Source: an uncultured Clostridia bacterium (GTDB lineage Bacteria > Bacillota > Clostridia > Oscillospirales > Acutalibacteraceae). Taken from it: a DNA stretch of 64,000 bases. The DNA is taken from NCBI GenBank assembly GCA_946499275.1, contig CAMMRL010000003.1, forward strand, positions 16,501 through 80,500, written 5' to 3'. Shown here piece by piece: positions 36,589-45,577 of this stretch. The notes beneath the pieces were generated by a model, which searched no databases, was not told where the DNA came from, and saw nothing but the letters and a program-made list of their open reading frames with translations. Each line of letters starts with the position of its first letter. Position 1 is the stretch's first letter. The position numbers were made by a program, and so were the translations under genes.

Positions 36589-37701
36589 ATGACATCCCAG
36601 CCGAAAGAAACAGCCGTTCGCGTGGAGGCGGACAGCTTTCCTTGCCCGGGCTGCGGCGCCCGGATGGCCTTTGATCCGGATACCCAGTCCTTGCTCTGCG
36701 GCCAGTGTGGGCGGGCCGAGCCAGTCGCCGCACAGGAATTGGAAGCCCCGGAATATCTATATAGCCCGCAGACCGACGAATATACCGCGCCGGATTGGGA
36801 TGTTTCCGGGGACCGTTCGGTGTCCTGCACCGGCTGCGGGGCGAAGATGGTGATCGACGGCGGTGCCGTCACCGCCTGCTGCCCTTTTTGCGGCGGCCAT
36901 TATGTGGTGCGCCAGGATGAGGAAACCAAGGGGATCTTGCCTGAGACCATGATGCCCTTCCAGGTATCCCGGACCAAGGCGGAAGGGCTTTTCCGCCAGT
37001 GGGCGAAAAAACGCTTCTGGGCGCCGAAGGATTTTAAAAAATCCGCCGCCCTTCCGAATGGGCTCAACGGCGTGTATCTCCCGTTCTGGACCTTTGATGC
37101 ACAGTTAGATACCGCCTATCGGGGCGAGGGCGGCCGCCGGTATACCGAAACCCGTACCCGCACGGTCAACGGCAAACGGCAGACTTATACCGTGACCAAG
37201 GTGCGCTGGTATCCCATCTCTGGGACGGATCGTTTAGCGTTTGACGACCGGGCCGTCTGCGCTTCCCATGCGGTGGAGCCGAACCGGATGCGCAAGCTGG
37301 GCCGGTTCAGCACCAAGGTGCTCCGCCGGTATACGCCCGCTTATCTGGCTGGCTTCAGCGCCCGCCGGTACGATGTGGGGCTGGGGGAAGGGTTCGCTGC
37401 GGTCCGCCCGGGGATGGAGCAGGAGATGCAGAACCGGATCGAGAATGCCTGCGGCTATGACTGTTACCGGAATATGGAGTATGCGCACCGTTTTTCCGGC
37501 GTGCGATTCAAGCATATCCTTCTGCCGGTGTGGATGGCGGCGTACCGGTATAAGCAGAAAATTTACCGTTTTCTGATTAACGGGGAAACCGGCGTAGTGT
37601 CCGGAGAGAGCCCGGTCAGCCCGGCAAAGGTCCTGCTGGCGGTCGGCCTTGGCCTGGCCGGAGCGGCGCTGCTCTTGTTGTTGTTTCGGATGCTGGGATA
37701 G
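36589..37701 (+). CDS. TFIIB-type zinc-ribbon membrane protein (YdjG-like)
   Basis: 370 residues. Two N-terminal ribbons (CPGCGARM...CGQCGRA and CTGCGAKM...CCPFCGG) are followed by a soluble domain with MPFQVSRTKAEGLFRQWAKKRFW and GVYLPFWTFDAQLDTAYRGEGG, and one C-terminal membrane helix near 345-367. This is the architecture of YdjG-like proteins that act at the membrane with SPFH partners. It is 62 bp downstream of the SPFH gene and probably in the same transcript. GGGAGGAA ribosome binding site. Confidence 0.8.
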   Translation: MTSQPKETAVRVEADSFPCPGCGARMAFDPDTQSLLCGQCGRAEPVAAQELEAPEYLYSPQTDEYTAPDWDVSGDRSVSCTGCGAKMVIDGGAVTACCPFCGGHYVVRQDEETKGILPETMMPFQVSRTKAEGLFRQWAKKRFWAPKDFKKSAALPNGLNGVYLPFWTFDAQLDTAYRGEGGRRYTETRTRTVNGKRQTYTVTKVRWYPISGTDRLAFDDRAVCASHAVEPNRMRKLGRFSTKVLRRYTPAYLAGFSARRYDVGLGEGFAAVRPGMEQEMQNRIENACGYDCYRNMEYAHRFSGVRFKHILLPVWMAAYRYKQKIYRFLINGETGVVSGESPVSPAKVLLAVGLGLAGAALLLLLFRMLG

Positions 37702-37760
37702 GCGCCCGGGCCGGCGGGACACGGCATGTAAAATAGGAACTGAAGGAATTGGAATAGGCT

Positions 37761-39692
37761 ATGGCTTTGTTATCGGTGTCCAATCTGGGCAAGGAATTCA
37801 GTGAACGCACCCTCTTCCGCGGCGTGAATTTCGAAGTGGGGGAGCGGGACAAAATCGGGCTGGTGGGGGACAACGGCTGCGGGAAAACCACGCTGTTCCG
37901 CCTGCTGACCGGGGAATATACGCCCGATGCGGGCGGCGTGGTCCGCTCCAGGGAAGCGCGGATCGGGTATATGCAACAGCATGTCTGCACCGACGGCGGC
38001 CGCACCTTGTGGGACGAGGTGGAAGCGGTTTTTGCCCCGGTGATGGCGATGGAGCGGGAATGGGAACAGGTGAACGCCCTGCTCGCCGGGGAGAAAAGCG
38101 GGGGCGCCGTCCTGATCGAGCGCCAGCTTCAGCTCAGCGAGCGGATCGAAGCGGCGGGGGGGCTGACTTACAAAAGCCGGGTGCGGGCGACGCTGCTCGG
38201 GCTGGGGTTTGACGAAGCGGCTTTTTCCCAGCCGGTCGGGTCCCTCAGCGGCGGGCAGAAGTCCAAGGCGGCGATGGGCCGCCTTCTGCTGTCCGACGCC
38301 AATCTGCTACTGCTGGACGAGCCGACCAACCACCTGGACATCCCCTCGGTGGAGTGGCTGGAGGAGTTCCTGCGCACTTACGCCGGGGCGGCGGTGATTA
38401 TTTCCCACGACCGCTATTTCCTGGATAAGGTGACCACCCGGACGCTGGAACTCTCGCACGGGAAGCTGTACGCTTCCAACGGCAATTATTCCTTCCACAA
38501 GGCGCTGCGGGAAAAGGAACGGGAAGTCGAGGAAAAGCATTACAAAACCGCGACGCGCGAGATCAAACGGATTGAGGAAAATATCGCGTTGCTGCGGCAG
38601 TGGAACCGGGAAAAAAGCATCCGCACGGCGGAAAGCAAGCAGAAAATGGTGGACCGGATGAAGGAGGGACTGGTGGAGCCGGAGAGCGACGCGCCGGTGA
38701 TCCGTTTCGACTTTACCGCCCGGTATGTGAGCGGGAACGAAGTCATCAACGCGGAAGACCTAGCCATGGGCTTCCCGAACCGGCCGCTTTTTCACGATGT
38801 AACCTTCCATGTGCGCCGGGGCCAGCGGGTGTTCCTGCTTGGGCCGAACGGCTGCGGGAAAACCACGCTGCTGAAAATCCTCAACGGGCAGTACGCCCCC
38901 TTAAAAGGGAGCGTGCGGCTGGGGGCGAAAGTCACGGTCGGGTATTACGACCAGACCCAGGAGGGGCTGAACCCGGACAAAACCGTGATCGACGAGGTGT
39001 GGGACGCCTATCCCGATCAGACCCAGACCGAGATACGCAATGCGCTCGCCGCCTTCCTGTTCCGGGGAGACGATGTATTCAAACCGGTTGCACAGCTGTC
39101 CGGCGGCGAACGGGCGCGCCTGCTGCTGCTCAAGCTGATGCTGGCACGGGATAACCTCCTGCTGTTGGACGAGCCGACCAACCATCTGGACATCGGTTCC
39201 TGCGAAGCGCTGGAGGAGGCACTGTCTGGATACGACGGCACCATCTTTATCGTGTCGCACGACCGGTATTTCATCAACCGGATGGCGGATCACATCATCC
39301 GGCTGACGGAGGACGGCTGCCGCGTTTTCCCCGGTAATTACGACGACTATTTAGCAGAACTGGAACGGGAACCGGAGCCCGCCGCCCAAGCACCGTCCGC
39401 CCCGGCTCCTGCCAAAGTGAACGACTACAAACTCCGCAAGGAGCAGGAATCCGCCCGCCGGAAACTGGCCGGCCGGATCCGCCGGAACGAGGAAGCGATC
39501 GCCCGGGCGGAAACGGCGGTCGCCGCCCTGCATGAGCGGCTGGCGGACGAAGCGGTTTCCGCCGACTATAACCGGGTAATGGAATTGACCGCCGAGCTCG
39601 ACCGTGCCAACACCGCCCTGGAAGAACTGATGGAGGAATGGGAGCAGCTCCAAAACGAACAGATGGCCATGGGCGAGGGCGCGCTGGAATGA
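37761..39692 (+). CDS. ABC-F family ATP-binding protein
   Basis: 643 residues with two ATPase domains and no membrane domain. Walker A motifs GDNGCGKTT (near 38) and GPNGCGKTT (near 362), signatures LSGGQKSK and LSGGERAR, and Walker B LLLLDEPTNHLD twice. The inter-domain linker (about 245-300) has the charged helical form of ribosome-binding ABC-F proteins, and the C-terminal 90 residues form a coiled coil (ARRKLAGRIRRNEEAIARAE). This long form fits the Uup/YdiF subgroups, which act on ribosomes; some give antibiotic protection. GGAAT... leader, weak ribosome binding site AAGGAATTGG. Confidence 0.92.
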   Translation: MALLSVSNLGKEFSERTLFRGVNFEVGERDKIGLVGDNGCGKTTLFRLLTGEYTPDAGGVVRSREARIGYMQQHVCTDGGRTLWDEVEAVFAPVMAMEREWEQVNALLAGEKSGGAVLIERQLQLSERIEAAGGLTYKSRVRATLLGLGFDEAAFSQPVGSLSGGQKSKAAMGRLLLSDANLLLLDEPTNHLDIPSVEWLEEFLRTYAGAAVIISHDRYFLDKVTTRTLELSHGKLYASNGNYSFHKALREKEREVEEKHYKTATREIKRIEENIALLRQWNREKSIRTAESKQKMVDRMKEGLVEPESDAPVIRFDFTARYVSGNEVINAEDLAMGFPNRPLFHDVTFHVRRGQRVFLLGPNGCGKTTLLKILNGQYAPLKGSVRLGAKVTVGYYDQTQEGLNPDKTVIDEVWDAYPDQTQTEIRNALAAFLFRGDDVFKPVAQLSGGERARLLLLKLMLARDNLLLLDEPTNHLDIGSCEALEEALSGYDGTIFIVSHDRYFINRMADHIIRLTEDGCRVFPGNYDDYLAELEREPEPAAQAPSAPAPAKVNDYKLRKEQESARRKLAGRIRRNEEAIARAETAVAALHERLADEAVSADYNRVMELTAELDRANTALEELMEEWEQLQNEQMAMGEGALE

Positions 39693-39708
39693 ACGGAGGT
39701 CGGGCAGG

Positions 39709-40146
39709 ATGGAGGACAGCGAAAGGGCGGCAGTAGACCGGTATTTTTCCGGCGCGGCATGGGCTTTGCCCTTGTTTGAAACCATCCATGACGAGGTGAC
39801 GGCAGCCGCCGGGCCGGGAGGAAGCTTGGCGGTGCAGAAGACCCAGATTGCCTACCGCATCGGCGTGTCAGGCGGTTGCCGTCCGCTGCAGTTTGCCTTC
39901 GTCTGGCTTCCTACCCGACGGATCAAGGGCCGCCCGGGGCAATATCTGGTGCTGACCTTTGGGCTCGGCCGCCGGGAAGTGGATCCGCGGATTATTGAAA
40001 GCGTGGAGCCGTATCCCGGCCGGTTTACCCACCATATGCTGCTTTCTTCCCCAGCCGATGTGGACGATACCGTCCGCGGCTGGCTGGTGGAGGCTGCTGC
40101 CTTCGCCAGGGAGAAGCAGCAAAAATCGCACGGGAAAAAGCAATAG
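39709..40146 (+). CDS. DUF5655-like protein
   Basis: 145 residues. The order VQKTQIAYRIGVSGG, FAFVWLPTRR, YLVLTFGLGRR, GRFTHHMLLSSPADVDDTVRGWL resembles the DUF5655 domain (a phage/plasmid and genomic family of unknown role, from memory). No catalytic residue is evident. 16 bp after the ABC-F gene with AGGTCGGGCAGG before the ATG, hence same operon. The basic tail KQQKSHGKKQ may bind nucleic acid. Confidence 0.65.
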   Translation: MEDSERAAVDRYFSGAAWALPLFETIHDEVTAAAGPGGSLAVQKTQIAYRIGVSGGCRPLQFAFVWLPTRRIKGRPGQYLVLTFGLGRREVDPRIIESVEPYPGRFTHHMLLSSPADVDDTVRGWLVEAAAFAREKQQKSHGKKQ

Positions 40147-40472
40147 AGAAAATACCCCGCATAAAAACACCGCCAGGGTGGTTGGTTCATGAAACCCTCA
40201 ATCAACGGATAGTAGTAAAGCCGCTCTCCTGTAAAGCTGTATTGTGAACAGGGAAAACCTGCTTGGAGCGAACGAAAGGGAAGCTTGATCAATTATCCCT
40301 GTGTATTGGCAAGGAGTATCTGATTCTTAATACGCCCAATACATTCTTTTTACTTGAAAAGTGATGGTAACAGGGATTGGATATTGTAGGGACTTTCTCA
40401 AAGCCGGACACAACGAAAGCCAGCATCTTCTAGATGCTGGCTTTCGTTGTACATGTTTCTGGTTTTCAACGT
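40147..40472. other. 326-bp gap with a 19-bp perfect hairpin
   Basis: AT-richer than its flanks and without a gene. At 40410-40428 the arm ACAACGAAAGCCAGCATCT pairs perfectly with 40432-40450 around the loop TCT. It stands 23 bp after the 3' end of the minus-strand SGNH gene, so it may end that transcript, but no T run follows on either strand. The rest (40147-40400) looks like unrelated filler or a worn-out insertion. Confidence 0.5.
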
Positions 40473-41558
40473 TTACTTTCTTTTGCGGGCTTTTTTCCCT
40501 AGATAAAGGAGGGTTATCCCGAATCCGGCGGCAACCAGGAGGGCAAGCGGAAGGAACCAGGCTACACGTCCCCCTCCGCCTTCGGCTTCCTGCACGGCAG
40601 AGGGGTTGGAGCGAGGAGCAAGCCGTGACGCGACGAGACGGTCGATTGCGTCCTGAACGGCGTGTAGGTGCAGCTCCGCCATCAGGCGATGGCCGGCTGG
40701 GGTGGGATGGGGGTCCACACTCCATTCGGCCAGCCGCGTCCAGTCCAGCAGGGTAAAACTTAGCGCTTCCTCTCCGTCATAAGCCTGAAAGGCCGCGGCG
40801 GTGTCCACAACGAATACCTGCGGATTGCCAAAGCCATCCCGCAGTCTCTCGTTGAACCCACGGAGCAGAAAATCCACCGTACCGCCCAGCCAGGTGCCGC
40901 CGGCGGGGTTGGGAATTGTCGTGAGAAGGAGGAGGACATCCGGGTTTTGTCCGAGTAAAAAATCCAGCAGTCGGGTCATGGTATTTTCAAATGCGGCCAC
41001 AGTTTTCTCCAGCCCGGCGGTAAAATCCCCGTTTTGGACGCTGTGTACCAACGACTGCAAAAGTGAGGAAAGCTCTTTCCCCCCGTTTTCCCGGAGCTGC
41101 AGGAGGAAATCCCGTCCGGGTGTGGACGAATCGAGAGGGATTTGCAGCACTTCCCGCATGGTGTTGCCCAGGTATTGCAACAGGTCGTTTCCGCCGATGC
41201 TGATGGTGAGGATATCCGTCTCGGAGACCGCGTCTTTTATAGTCCCCGACTCGACGCTTTCCAGCAGTTCCGCACTGGTTTGGCCGTCAACCCCGAAGTT
41301 CTGGAAGCTCACATCAAGGCCTTTTCCAGCAAAACGGGTCTGCAGTTTCTCCGCTAGGAGACAGCCGTATGCGTCTCCCGGGTCACAACCGTATCCCCGC
41401 GCGATGGAATCCCCCAGAGCAACCACTTCCAATTCCATACCCTGGGCGAAAACCGGCTGGACGATGCCAGGAAGACGGAGGAGAGGGAAGAAGAGGAACA
41501 AGATAGACAAACCCCAAGCGGCCCAGCGGTGCGGCCGATCCATAGACGCTCGATTCAT
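40473..41558 (-). CDS. SGNH/GDSL-family secreted hydrolase
   Basis: 361 residues. A signal peptide (LSILFLFFPLLRLPGIVQPVFAQ, split family) is followed by block I VVALGDSIARGYG with the Ser nucleophile, block III SIGGND, and block V DPHPTPAGH with the catalytic Asp and His. A C-terminal membrane helix (WFLPLALLVAAGFGITLLYLG) with a basic end anchors it outside the cell. Substrate could be a lipid or acylated glycan. ATG 41558 has GGGAGG five bases upstream; an in-frame GTG at 41564 overlaps that site. Confidence 0.9.
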   Translation of the reverse strand: MNRASMDRPHRWAAWGLSILFLFFPLLRLPGIVQPVFAQGMELEVVALGDSIARGYGCDPGDAYGCLLAEKLQTRFAGKGLDVSFQNFGVDGQTSAELLESVESGTIKDAVSETDILTISIGGNDLLQYLGNTMREVLQIPLDSSTPGRDFLLQLRENGGKELSSLLQSLVHSVQNGDFTAGLEKTVAAFENTMTRLLDFLLGQNPDVLLLLTTIPNPAGGTWLGGTVDFLLRGFNERLRDGFGNPQVFVVDTAAAFQAYDGEEALSFTLLDWTRLAEWSVDPHPTPAGHRLMAELHLHAVQDAIDRLVASRLAPRSNPSAVQEAEGGGGRVAWFLPLALLVAAGFGITLLYLGKKARKRK

Positions 41559-41630
41559 AAGCACCTCCCTTTGCGGTTTTATCCGCGGTCGGTTATAGTA
41601 TATGCGAAGGGGGAATCCCCTAGACGGGAA

Positions 41631-42338
41631 TTAAAGCGATGTGTTGTCCGTTCCGGTTCGCTGTCGTATAGCATGGGCGGTTTGTTCCAGCCTTTCCGCT
41701 CTGTCCGTCACGCCCGCCTTCCGAAGCGCGGCGGCGGCGCTTTCGATCCGTTTTGCCTGTCGAAGCAGGAAAGCGGCACCGTCCGGATCGGCCGGATCCA
41801 GCTCTCCACAGTAGCGGGCGGCGGGTCGCTCTGCCTGTTCCGCCGCCTTTTGGGGATGATAGGCGGCCCGGATAACGATATACAGCCGGTTCCCCTCCCG
41901 CACCGCCCTTTCGGTTTCAAGTGCAAACCCATTCGCAAACAGGAATTCCCGCAGGTCTTCGGGCTTGGACATGGGCTGTAAAATTAGACGGTACCGGCCG
42001 TCTTTGCACCAGGGGGCGGCAGCGAGGATGGCGGCGATGGTTTCCCCACCCATCCCGGTAATCGCCACATCATCCGTCTCTTCCGGCCGGACAGGGGACA
42101 GCCCGTCCCCTAGCCGGAGGGAAATCCGGCTGTCCATCCCGGCCTGTTTCACCGTCTCCCTAGCGCGGGAGAGGGGGCCGGGGCGGATATCCGCAGCGAT
42201 GGCGGTGGGGCAGACGCCCTGTGCGACTAGGTATACCGGCAGATAGCCGTGATCCGTGCCGATATCCGCCATACGTTTCCCCGGCCGTGCAAGGGAGGCG
42301 CACATGGCCAGGCGAGGAGATAATGAGGGCGAAGACAT
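41631..42338 (-). CDS. trmK: tRNA (adenine(22)-N(1))-methyltransferase TrmK
   Basis: 235 residues. Methylates A22 of tRNAs carrying it. The Rossmann motif is MADIGTDHGYLPVYL, followed by AADIRPGPL, LGDGLSP and the TrmK-specific DDVAITGMGGETI and LILQPMSKPEDLREFL. The C-terminal coiled-coil domain (about 165-235) is present. An upstream in-frame extension to 42521 lacks a ribosome binding site; ATG 42338 has AAAAGGGG. Transcribed away from the DUF1858 gene's terminator. Confidence 0.93.
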   Translation of the reverse strand: MSSPSLSPRLAMCASLARPGKRMADIGTDHGYLPVYLVAQGVCPTAIAADIRPGPLSRARETVKQAGMDSRISLRLGDGLSPVRPEETDDVAITGMGGETIAAILAAAPWCKDGRYRLILQPMSKPEDLREFLFANGFALETERAVREGNRLYIVIRAAYHPQKAAEQAERPAARYCGELDPADPDGAAFLLRQAKRIESAAAALRKAGVTDRAERLEQTAHAIRQRTGTDNTSL

Positions 42339-42680
42339 AAAAAATCCCCTTTTCAAAAAGAAAGTTGAGTGAACGATACCCCGGCGGGTTGAATATACAG
42401 GGCTGATAACTCCACGCGGTTTCGTACGAGCGGTTATTCCTCTCAATAAAGAATCGGGATGGTTTTTTCCCCCGCGGCTATGGAATACCCGGAGACAAAG
42501 GCGGAAATCCAGACGGCGCAACCGTGCGGATACAGGATACGATACAGGGATTAAGGGTTGTGGTTTTCGCGGGGGATTCCAGCCAGACGGAGAAAAGAAT
42601 TGTTTAGCCCGTTATGGCGATGTTTGGAAATGGCCGTATCCCCTCGTTGCCCGCAACACGGCCTTTATCCGATAACAAGA
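42339..42680. other. gap upstream of trmK
   Basis: 342 bp with no gene. I do not see a clear promoter for trmK in it; TATATT near 42388-42393 (minus) is the best -10-like string and has no good -35. Base use resembles the flanks. Confidence 0.35.
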
Positions 42681-42714
42681 TGAAAAACGGCGCGAACCCG
42701 TTGGGCCGCGCCGT
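42681..42714 (-). terminator. terminator of the DUF1858 gene
   Basis: On the minus strand ACGGCGCG, loop of about 12, CGCGCCGT, then TTTTTC. It stands 36 bp after the stop codon. Confidence 0.75.
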
Positions 42715-42749
42715 CCACTATTCCGCATTAGTTCGGAAAACCCTTTGGA

Positions 42750-42956
42750 TTATTCCGCTTTGCCCGCAATGTGTTCGTTCAGCTTCTTTACGATGTCGTC
42801 GCAGTCCACACCGTGGACGGAGCAGGCCTGTTCGATCGTTTCGCCGCGGGAAGCGGGGCACCCCAGGCAGTGCATCCCCATCTCCATAAAATAGGTGGCT
42901 GTGGTGCGGTCAAAATCCAGCACATCGCCGATAACGCTGTCTTTGGTGATAACCAT
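42750..42956 (-). CDS. DUF1858-domain protein
   Basis: 68 residues. Contains the hallmark MVITKDSVIGDVLDFD start and the METH motif region FMEMGMHCLGCPASRGETIEQAC, in which the CxxC pair suggests a redox or metal role. The domain is common in anaerobes, alone or fused to hybrid-cluster and other redox proteins. Its partner is not visible here. AGGAGGATTTGG lies before the ATG. Confidence 0.85.
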   Translation of the reverse strand: MVITKDSVIGDVLDFDRTTATYFMEMGMHCLGCPASRGETIEQACSVHGVDCDDIVKKLNEHIAGKAE

Positions 42957-43233
42957 ATAGCCAAATCCTCCTGTTAACTGTTTAACGTCTGTCGAATTGG
43001 TTTTGTTTCATGATAACGCCGCTGGAAAGCGCCATTATCGTTTTTATTATAAAGGAACAAGCGCGGAAATGCAACCCCTCTTTCCTCCAAGCCCAATGTA
43101 TACCGGCCGGTTTTTGAATCCAACGGTTATATACAAAGCTTTCCTGTTCCTTTGGACAGGATGGCAGAAGCGGAAATGGAATATGCACAATCGGACGAAA
43201 ATGCCTGTTTTAGAGTTTATATGCAATAAATGA
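42957..43233. other. gap upstream of the DUF1858 gene
   Basis: 277 bp, AT-richer than the flanks, no gene. It should hold the minus-strand promoter of the DUF1858 gene, which I cannot place with confidence. Confidence 0.35.
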
Positions 43234-43263
43234 TTGAAAGAAAAAGCAACTTTGTGGTAAAAT
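43234..43263 (+). promoter_or_regulatory. orphan promoter
   Basis: TTGAAA, 18-base spacer, TAAAAT. No ORF starts downstream before the terminator at 43331, so it seems to drive a short RNA (see next entry). Confidence 0.65.
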
Positions 43264-43269
43264 TTATCC

Positions 43270-43359
43270 GGAGTCCTGGAAAAATATACCTATAGGCACG
43301 TATGTCCGTTAATTGTATTTTTTATTCAATGGCGCCGCCTGGAAGGGGGCGCCTTTTTT
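43270..43359 (+). ncRNA. candidate small RNA of about 90 nt
   Basis: Bounded by the promoter at 43234-43263 and an intrinsic terminator at 43331-43359 (GGCGCC, 11-base loop, GGCGCC, TTTTTT). The body is AT-rich and contains ATACCTATAGGCACGTATGT, whose ends are partly complementary. No reading frame of useful length. I do not recognise a known RNA family; 6S, SRP and tmRNA are excluded by length and structure. Confidence 0.5.
43331..43359 (+). terminator. terminator of the candidate small RNA
   Basis: GGCGCC stem with loop GCCTGGAAGGG and a run of six T. Confidence 0.8.
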
Positions 43360-43424
43360 CTGCCCTTTTCCGCATCGGTTCCTGTTAAAATAAGGGAGGA
43401 AACCGGGTATACTAGATAAAGGCA

Positions 43425-43453
43425 TTGACGAAATTTAAAGCGTATGGTATAAT
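43425..43453 (+). promoter_or_regulatory. promoter of degV
   Basis: TTGACG, 17-base spacer, TATAAT with an extended TGG. It is followed by an AT-rich leader of about 100 nt containing AATAATATTATT before the DegV start. Confidence 0.8.
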
Positions 43454-43558
43454 AGTATTAAAAACTAGATAATATAATAAATTAAGAAAAATAATATTAT
43501 TTACAAAATGAGTATTTGGCGATTTGAATAACAGAGAATAGGAACCGGGAGGCTGCTT

Positions 43559-44416
43559 ATGGAAAAGAAAAAGATTCAGTTGATTGTGGATAGCTGCTGC
43601 GACTTAACGCCCGAGCTGAAGGAACGCCTTCAGGTGAAAGTCGCCCCGCTGAAGGTGCGGGTATCCAGCGGGGCGGAGTATATTGATGACGGTACGGCGG
43701 ATATACCGGCCCTGATCGCCGATATGGCCCGGTCCAAGCAAGGCACGGCGTCCGCCTGCCCTTCGACCGAGGAATACGCCGAACCCATGCGGGAAACGGA
43801 GGAATGTTTTGTCGTCACCCTTTCCAGTAAGTTGAGCGGGTCGTATAATGCGGCGCGGGTGGCGGCGGATATGGTGATTGAGGATCATCCGGAGAAAAAG
43901 ATCCATGTCTTCGATTCAGAGAGCGCCTCCGCCGGAGAGGTGCAGCTCGCCCTTTTTCTGCACGACCGGATAGAGGAGGGATTGGCTTTTGAGGAAATTA
44001 TCCCCTTGGCGGATGCGTTTATCGCCAAAATGCGCACCCTTTTTGTACTGGAGGACTTGGGGAATTTTGTGAAGAGCGGGCGATTGAGCAAGGTGTCCGG
44101 GCTGTTGGCGTCGGTATTGTCCCTTTGCCCGATTATGGGGGACAACGGGTACGGTGATGTCAAGCTGGTTGCCAAAGCCCGGGGTGTCCAGAATTCACTC
44201 CGGAAGCTGGTGGAAATTATCGGGGAACTGATGGAGGGGAGGAAGGATAAGTCGGTGCGTCTGGTGCTGGCCTTCTGTAACTGCCCCGCCCGCGCGGAAT
44301 CGCTGAAAGCGGCGTTGCTGGAGAAGTGTGCTATGCTGCGGGAGATCATCCTGGTGCCGACGGGTGCACTTTCCACTATGTACGCCAATGACGGCGGCGT
44401 CATTGTTGCGTTTTAA
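43559..44416 (+). CDS. DegV-family fatty-acid-binding protein
   Basis: 285 residues. DegV (FakB-type) proteins hold a fatty acid and present it to the kinase FakA. The start IQLIVDSCCDLTPEL and the TASACPSTEEY, VVTLSSKLSGSYNAARVAA and VLEDLGNFVKSGRLSK blocks are diagnostic. The usual C-terminal GxHxGPG is replaced by VPTGALSTMYANDGGVIVAF, a common DegV variant with the same small-residue run. GGGAGG precedes the ATG. No FakA is seen in the window. Confidence 0.92.
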   Translation: MEKKKIQLIVDSCCDLTPELKERLQVKVAPLKVRVSSGAEYIDDGTADIPALIADMARSKQGTASACPSTEEYAEPMRETEECFVVTLSSKLSGSYNAARVAADMVIEDHPEKKIHVFDSESASAGEVQLALFLHDRIEEGLAFEEIIPLADAFIAKMRTLFVLEDLGNFVKSGRLSKVSGLLASVLSLCPIMGDNGYGDVKLVAKARGVQNSLRKLVEIIGELMEGRKDKSVRLVLAFCNCPARAESLKAALLEKCAMLREIILVPTGALSTMYANDGGVIVAF

Positions 44417-44438
44417 ATGGGAATAACGGAAAAAACCA

Positions 44439-44469
44439 AAAAGGAACGGCCAAACTGGCCGTTCCTTTT
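44439..44469. terminator. bidirectional terminator
   Basis: AAAAGGAACGGCCA, loop AAC, TGGCCGTTCCTTTT: perfect 14-bp stem between degV (+) and the zinc-ribbon membrane gene (-). Confidence 0.85.
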
Positions 44470-44496
44470 GTGTAGCCGTAATTGGAAATGTCGCCC

Positions 44497-45516
44497 TTAT
44501 ATACTGGGCACAAGCTGGATATCCAGCCCGGTAATAGTGATTTCCGCGCCTTCCGCCAAATTGACGTTGCGGAATTCTTTCACAGAACCGCCCTTTTCGT
44601 CCAGGGACATGTCGGCCCGGATGCCGCCGTTTTCCTCCGAACCGGAGACGACGGTCCCACTGCCGCGTAGGACTTCCACCGTGTAAACGCCGGCCGGGAA
44701 ATCCTTCCCGGCGGTAAACGTGGCGGAGGGGGAGGGGGCCGCCGTCGTGCCTGTACTGCTGTTTTCGGCGGTGGTTTTCCCCGTTTCCGCCGTTTTGGTC
44801 GGATCCGCGGCCTGTGGAGCGGTGCCCACAACCGTCGGGGCCGTTGTCGTATCCCCGGGGACTGCGTTTCCCCCGGAACCACTGAGCACCGCCAGTGTAA
44901 CGGTTTTTGTCGCCGTATTGCTTCGTGCGGAGGTAGCGCCGCTGGCCATCCCTTTGACGTGGACGGTCATCCCGGTCACGGTCATAGTGTCGCCTACCTC
45001 CAACGACACGCCGTTGAATCCGCAAACCGTTTCGGGCCCGCCTTCCGCCACCAACTGCGCGTCGACAACGCCCAACGCGGTAAAGAGCCGCCCTTCCCCT
45101 TTTTGGGCGATGATGGTGTAAACCCCCGCCGGAATATCCACCCCGACCACGTAGTGGCCGCTGGGGAGCGTTTCTTCATAAGGGGTGCCCTTTATGTCGG
45201 TATTAGAAGAGGAACCCGCGGTGGGAAGGCTCAGCCCCCAGGGACCGCCAAACTGCTGTGCCGCCACCGCCGCGCCGGCGGACAACAGGGCCAAAGCGAA
45301 TACCAGAATCAGCGAATTCCGCAGCCAATGGCTGGGCCGGGGCGTTTTCTCCGGCTCCGACGGGGCTTCAATATAATTTTTTTCGATGTCGTCTGCCGCT
45401 GTGCTGCTGCTTCCCTCGGAGAAAGCGGCGGCTTCCGTGGAATCTTCCGCGGACGGTTTCCCACAGGAGGGGCAGTATCCGCCGTCATATGGTTTTCCGC
45501 ATTGGGCACAGATCAT
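44497..45516 (-). CDS. zinc-ribbon membrane protein with duplicated extracytoplasmic domain
   Basis: 339 residues. The N-terminus CAQCGKPYDGGYCPSCGKP is a zinc ribbon on the cytoplasmic side. A membrane helix lies at about 66-87. Outside, two related beta-rich domains repeat the pattern GHYVVGVDIPAGVYTI...F (near 120) and GKDFPAGVYTVEVLRGSG (near 270), joined by a Thr/Ala-rich linker. The G-x-D-I/F-P-A-G-V-Y-T motif occurs in many Firmicute surface proteins of unknown role. It is 61 bp downstream of an XRE gene and likely under its control. Confidence 0.7.
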   Translation of the reverse strand: MICAQCGKPYDGGYCPSCGKPSAEDSTEAAAFSEGSSSTAADDIEKNYIEAPSEPEKTPRPSHWLRNSLILVFALALLSAGAAVAAQQFGGPWGLSLPTAGSSSNTDIKGTPYEETLPSGHYVVGVDIPAGVYTIIAQKGEGRLFTALGVVDAQLVAEGGPETVCGFNGVSLEVGDTMTVTGMTVHVKGMASGATSARSNTATKTVTLAVLSGSGGNAVPGDTTTAPTVVGTAPQAADPTKTAETGKTTAENSSTGTTAAPSPSATFTAGKDFPAGVYTVEVLRGSGTVVSGSEENGGIRADMSLDEKGGSVKEFRNVNLAEGAEITITGLDIQLVPSI

Positions 45517-45577
45517 GGGGATTTCCTGCCTTTCCGGCTTAAAGCCAATGAGGGGGTGGACAGTTGGTCGGGCGGCG

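Noticed and set aside
40147..40400. Group II intron or insertion-sequence remnant
   Set aside because: No domain V-like structure, inverted ends or transposase fragment could be shown.
42339..42521. 61-codon N-terminal extension of trmK
   Set aside because: No ribosome binding site; family members start at MSSPSLS-like sequence and Rossmann motif follows at once.
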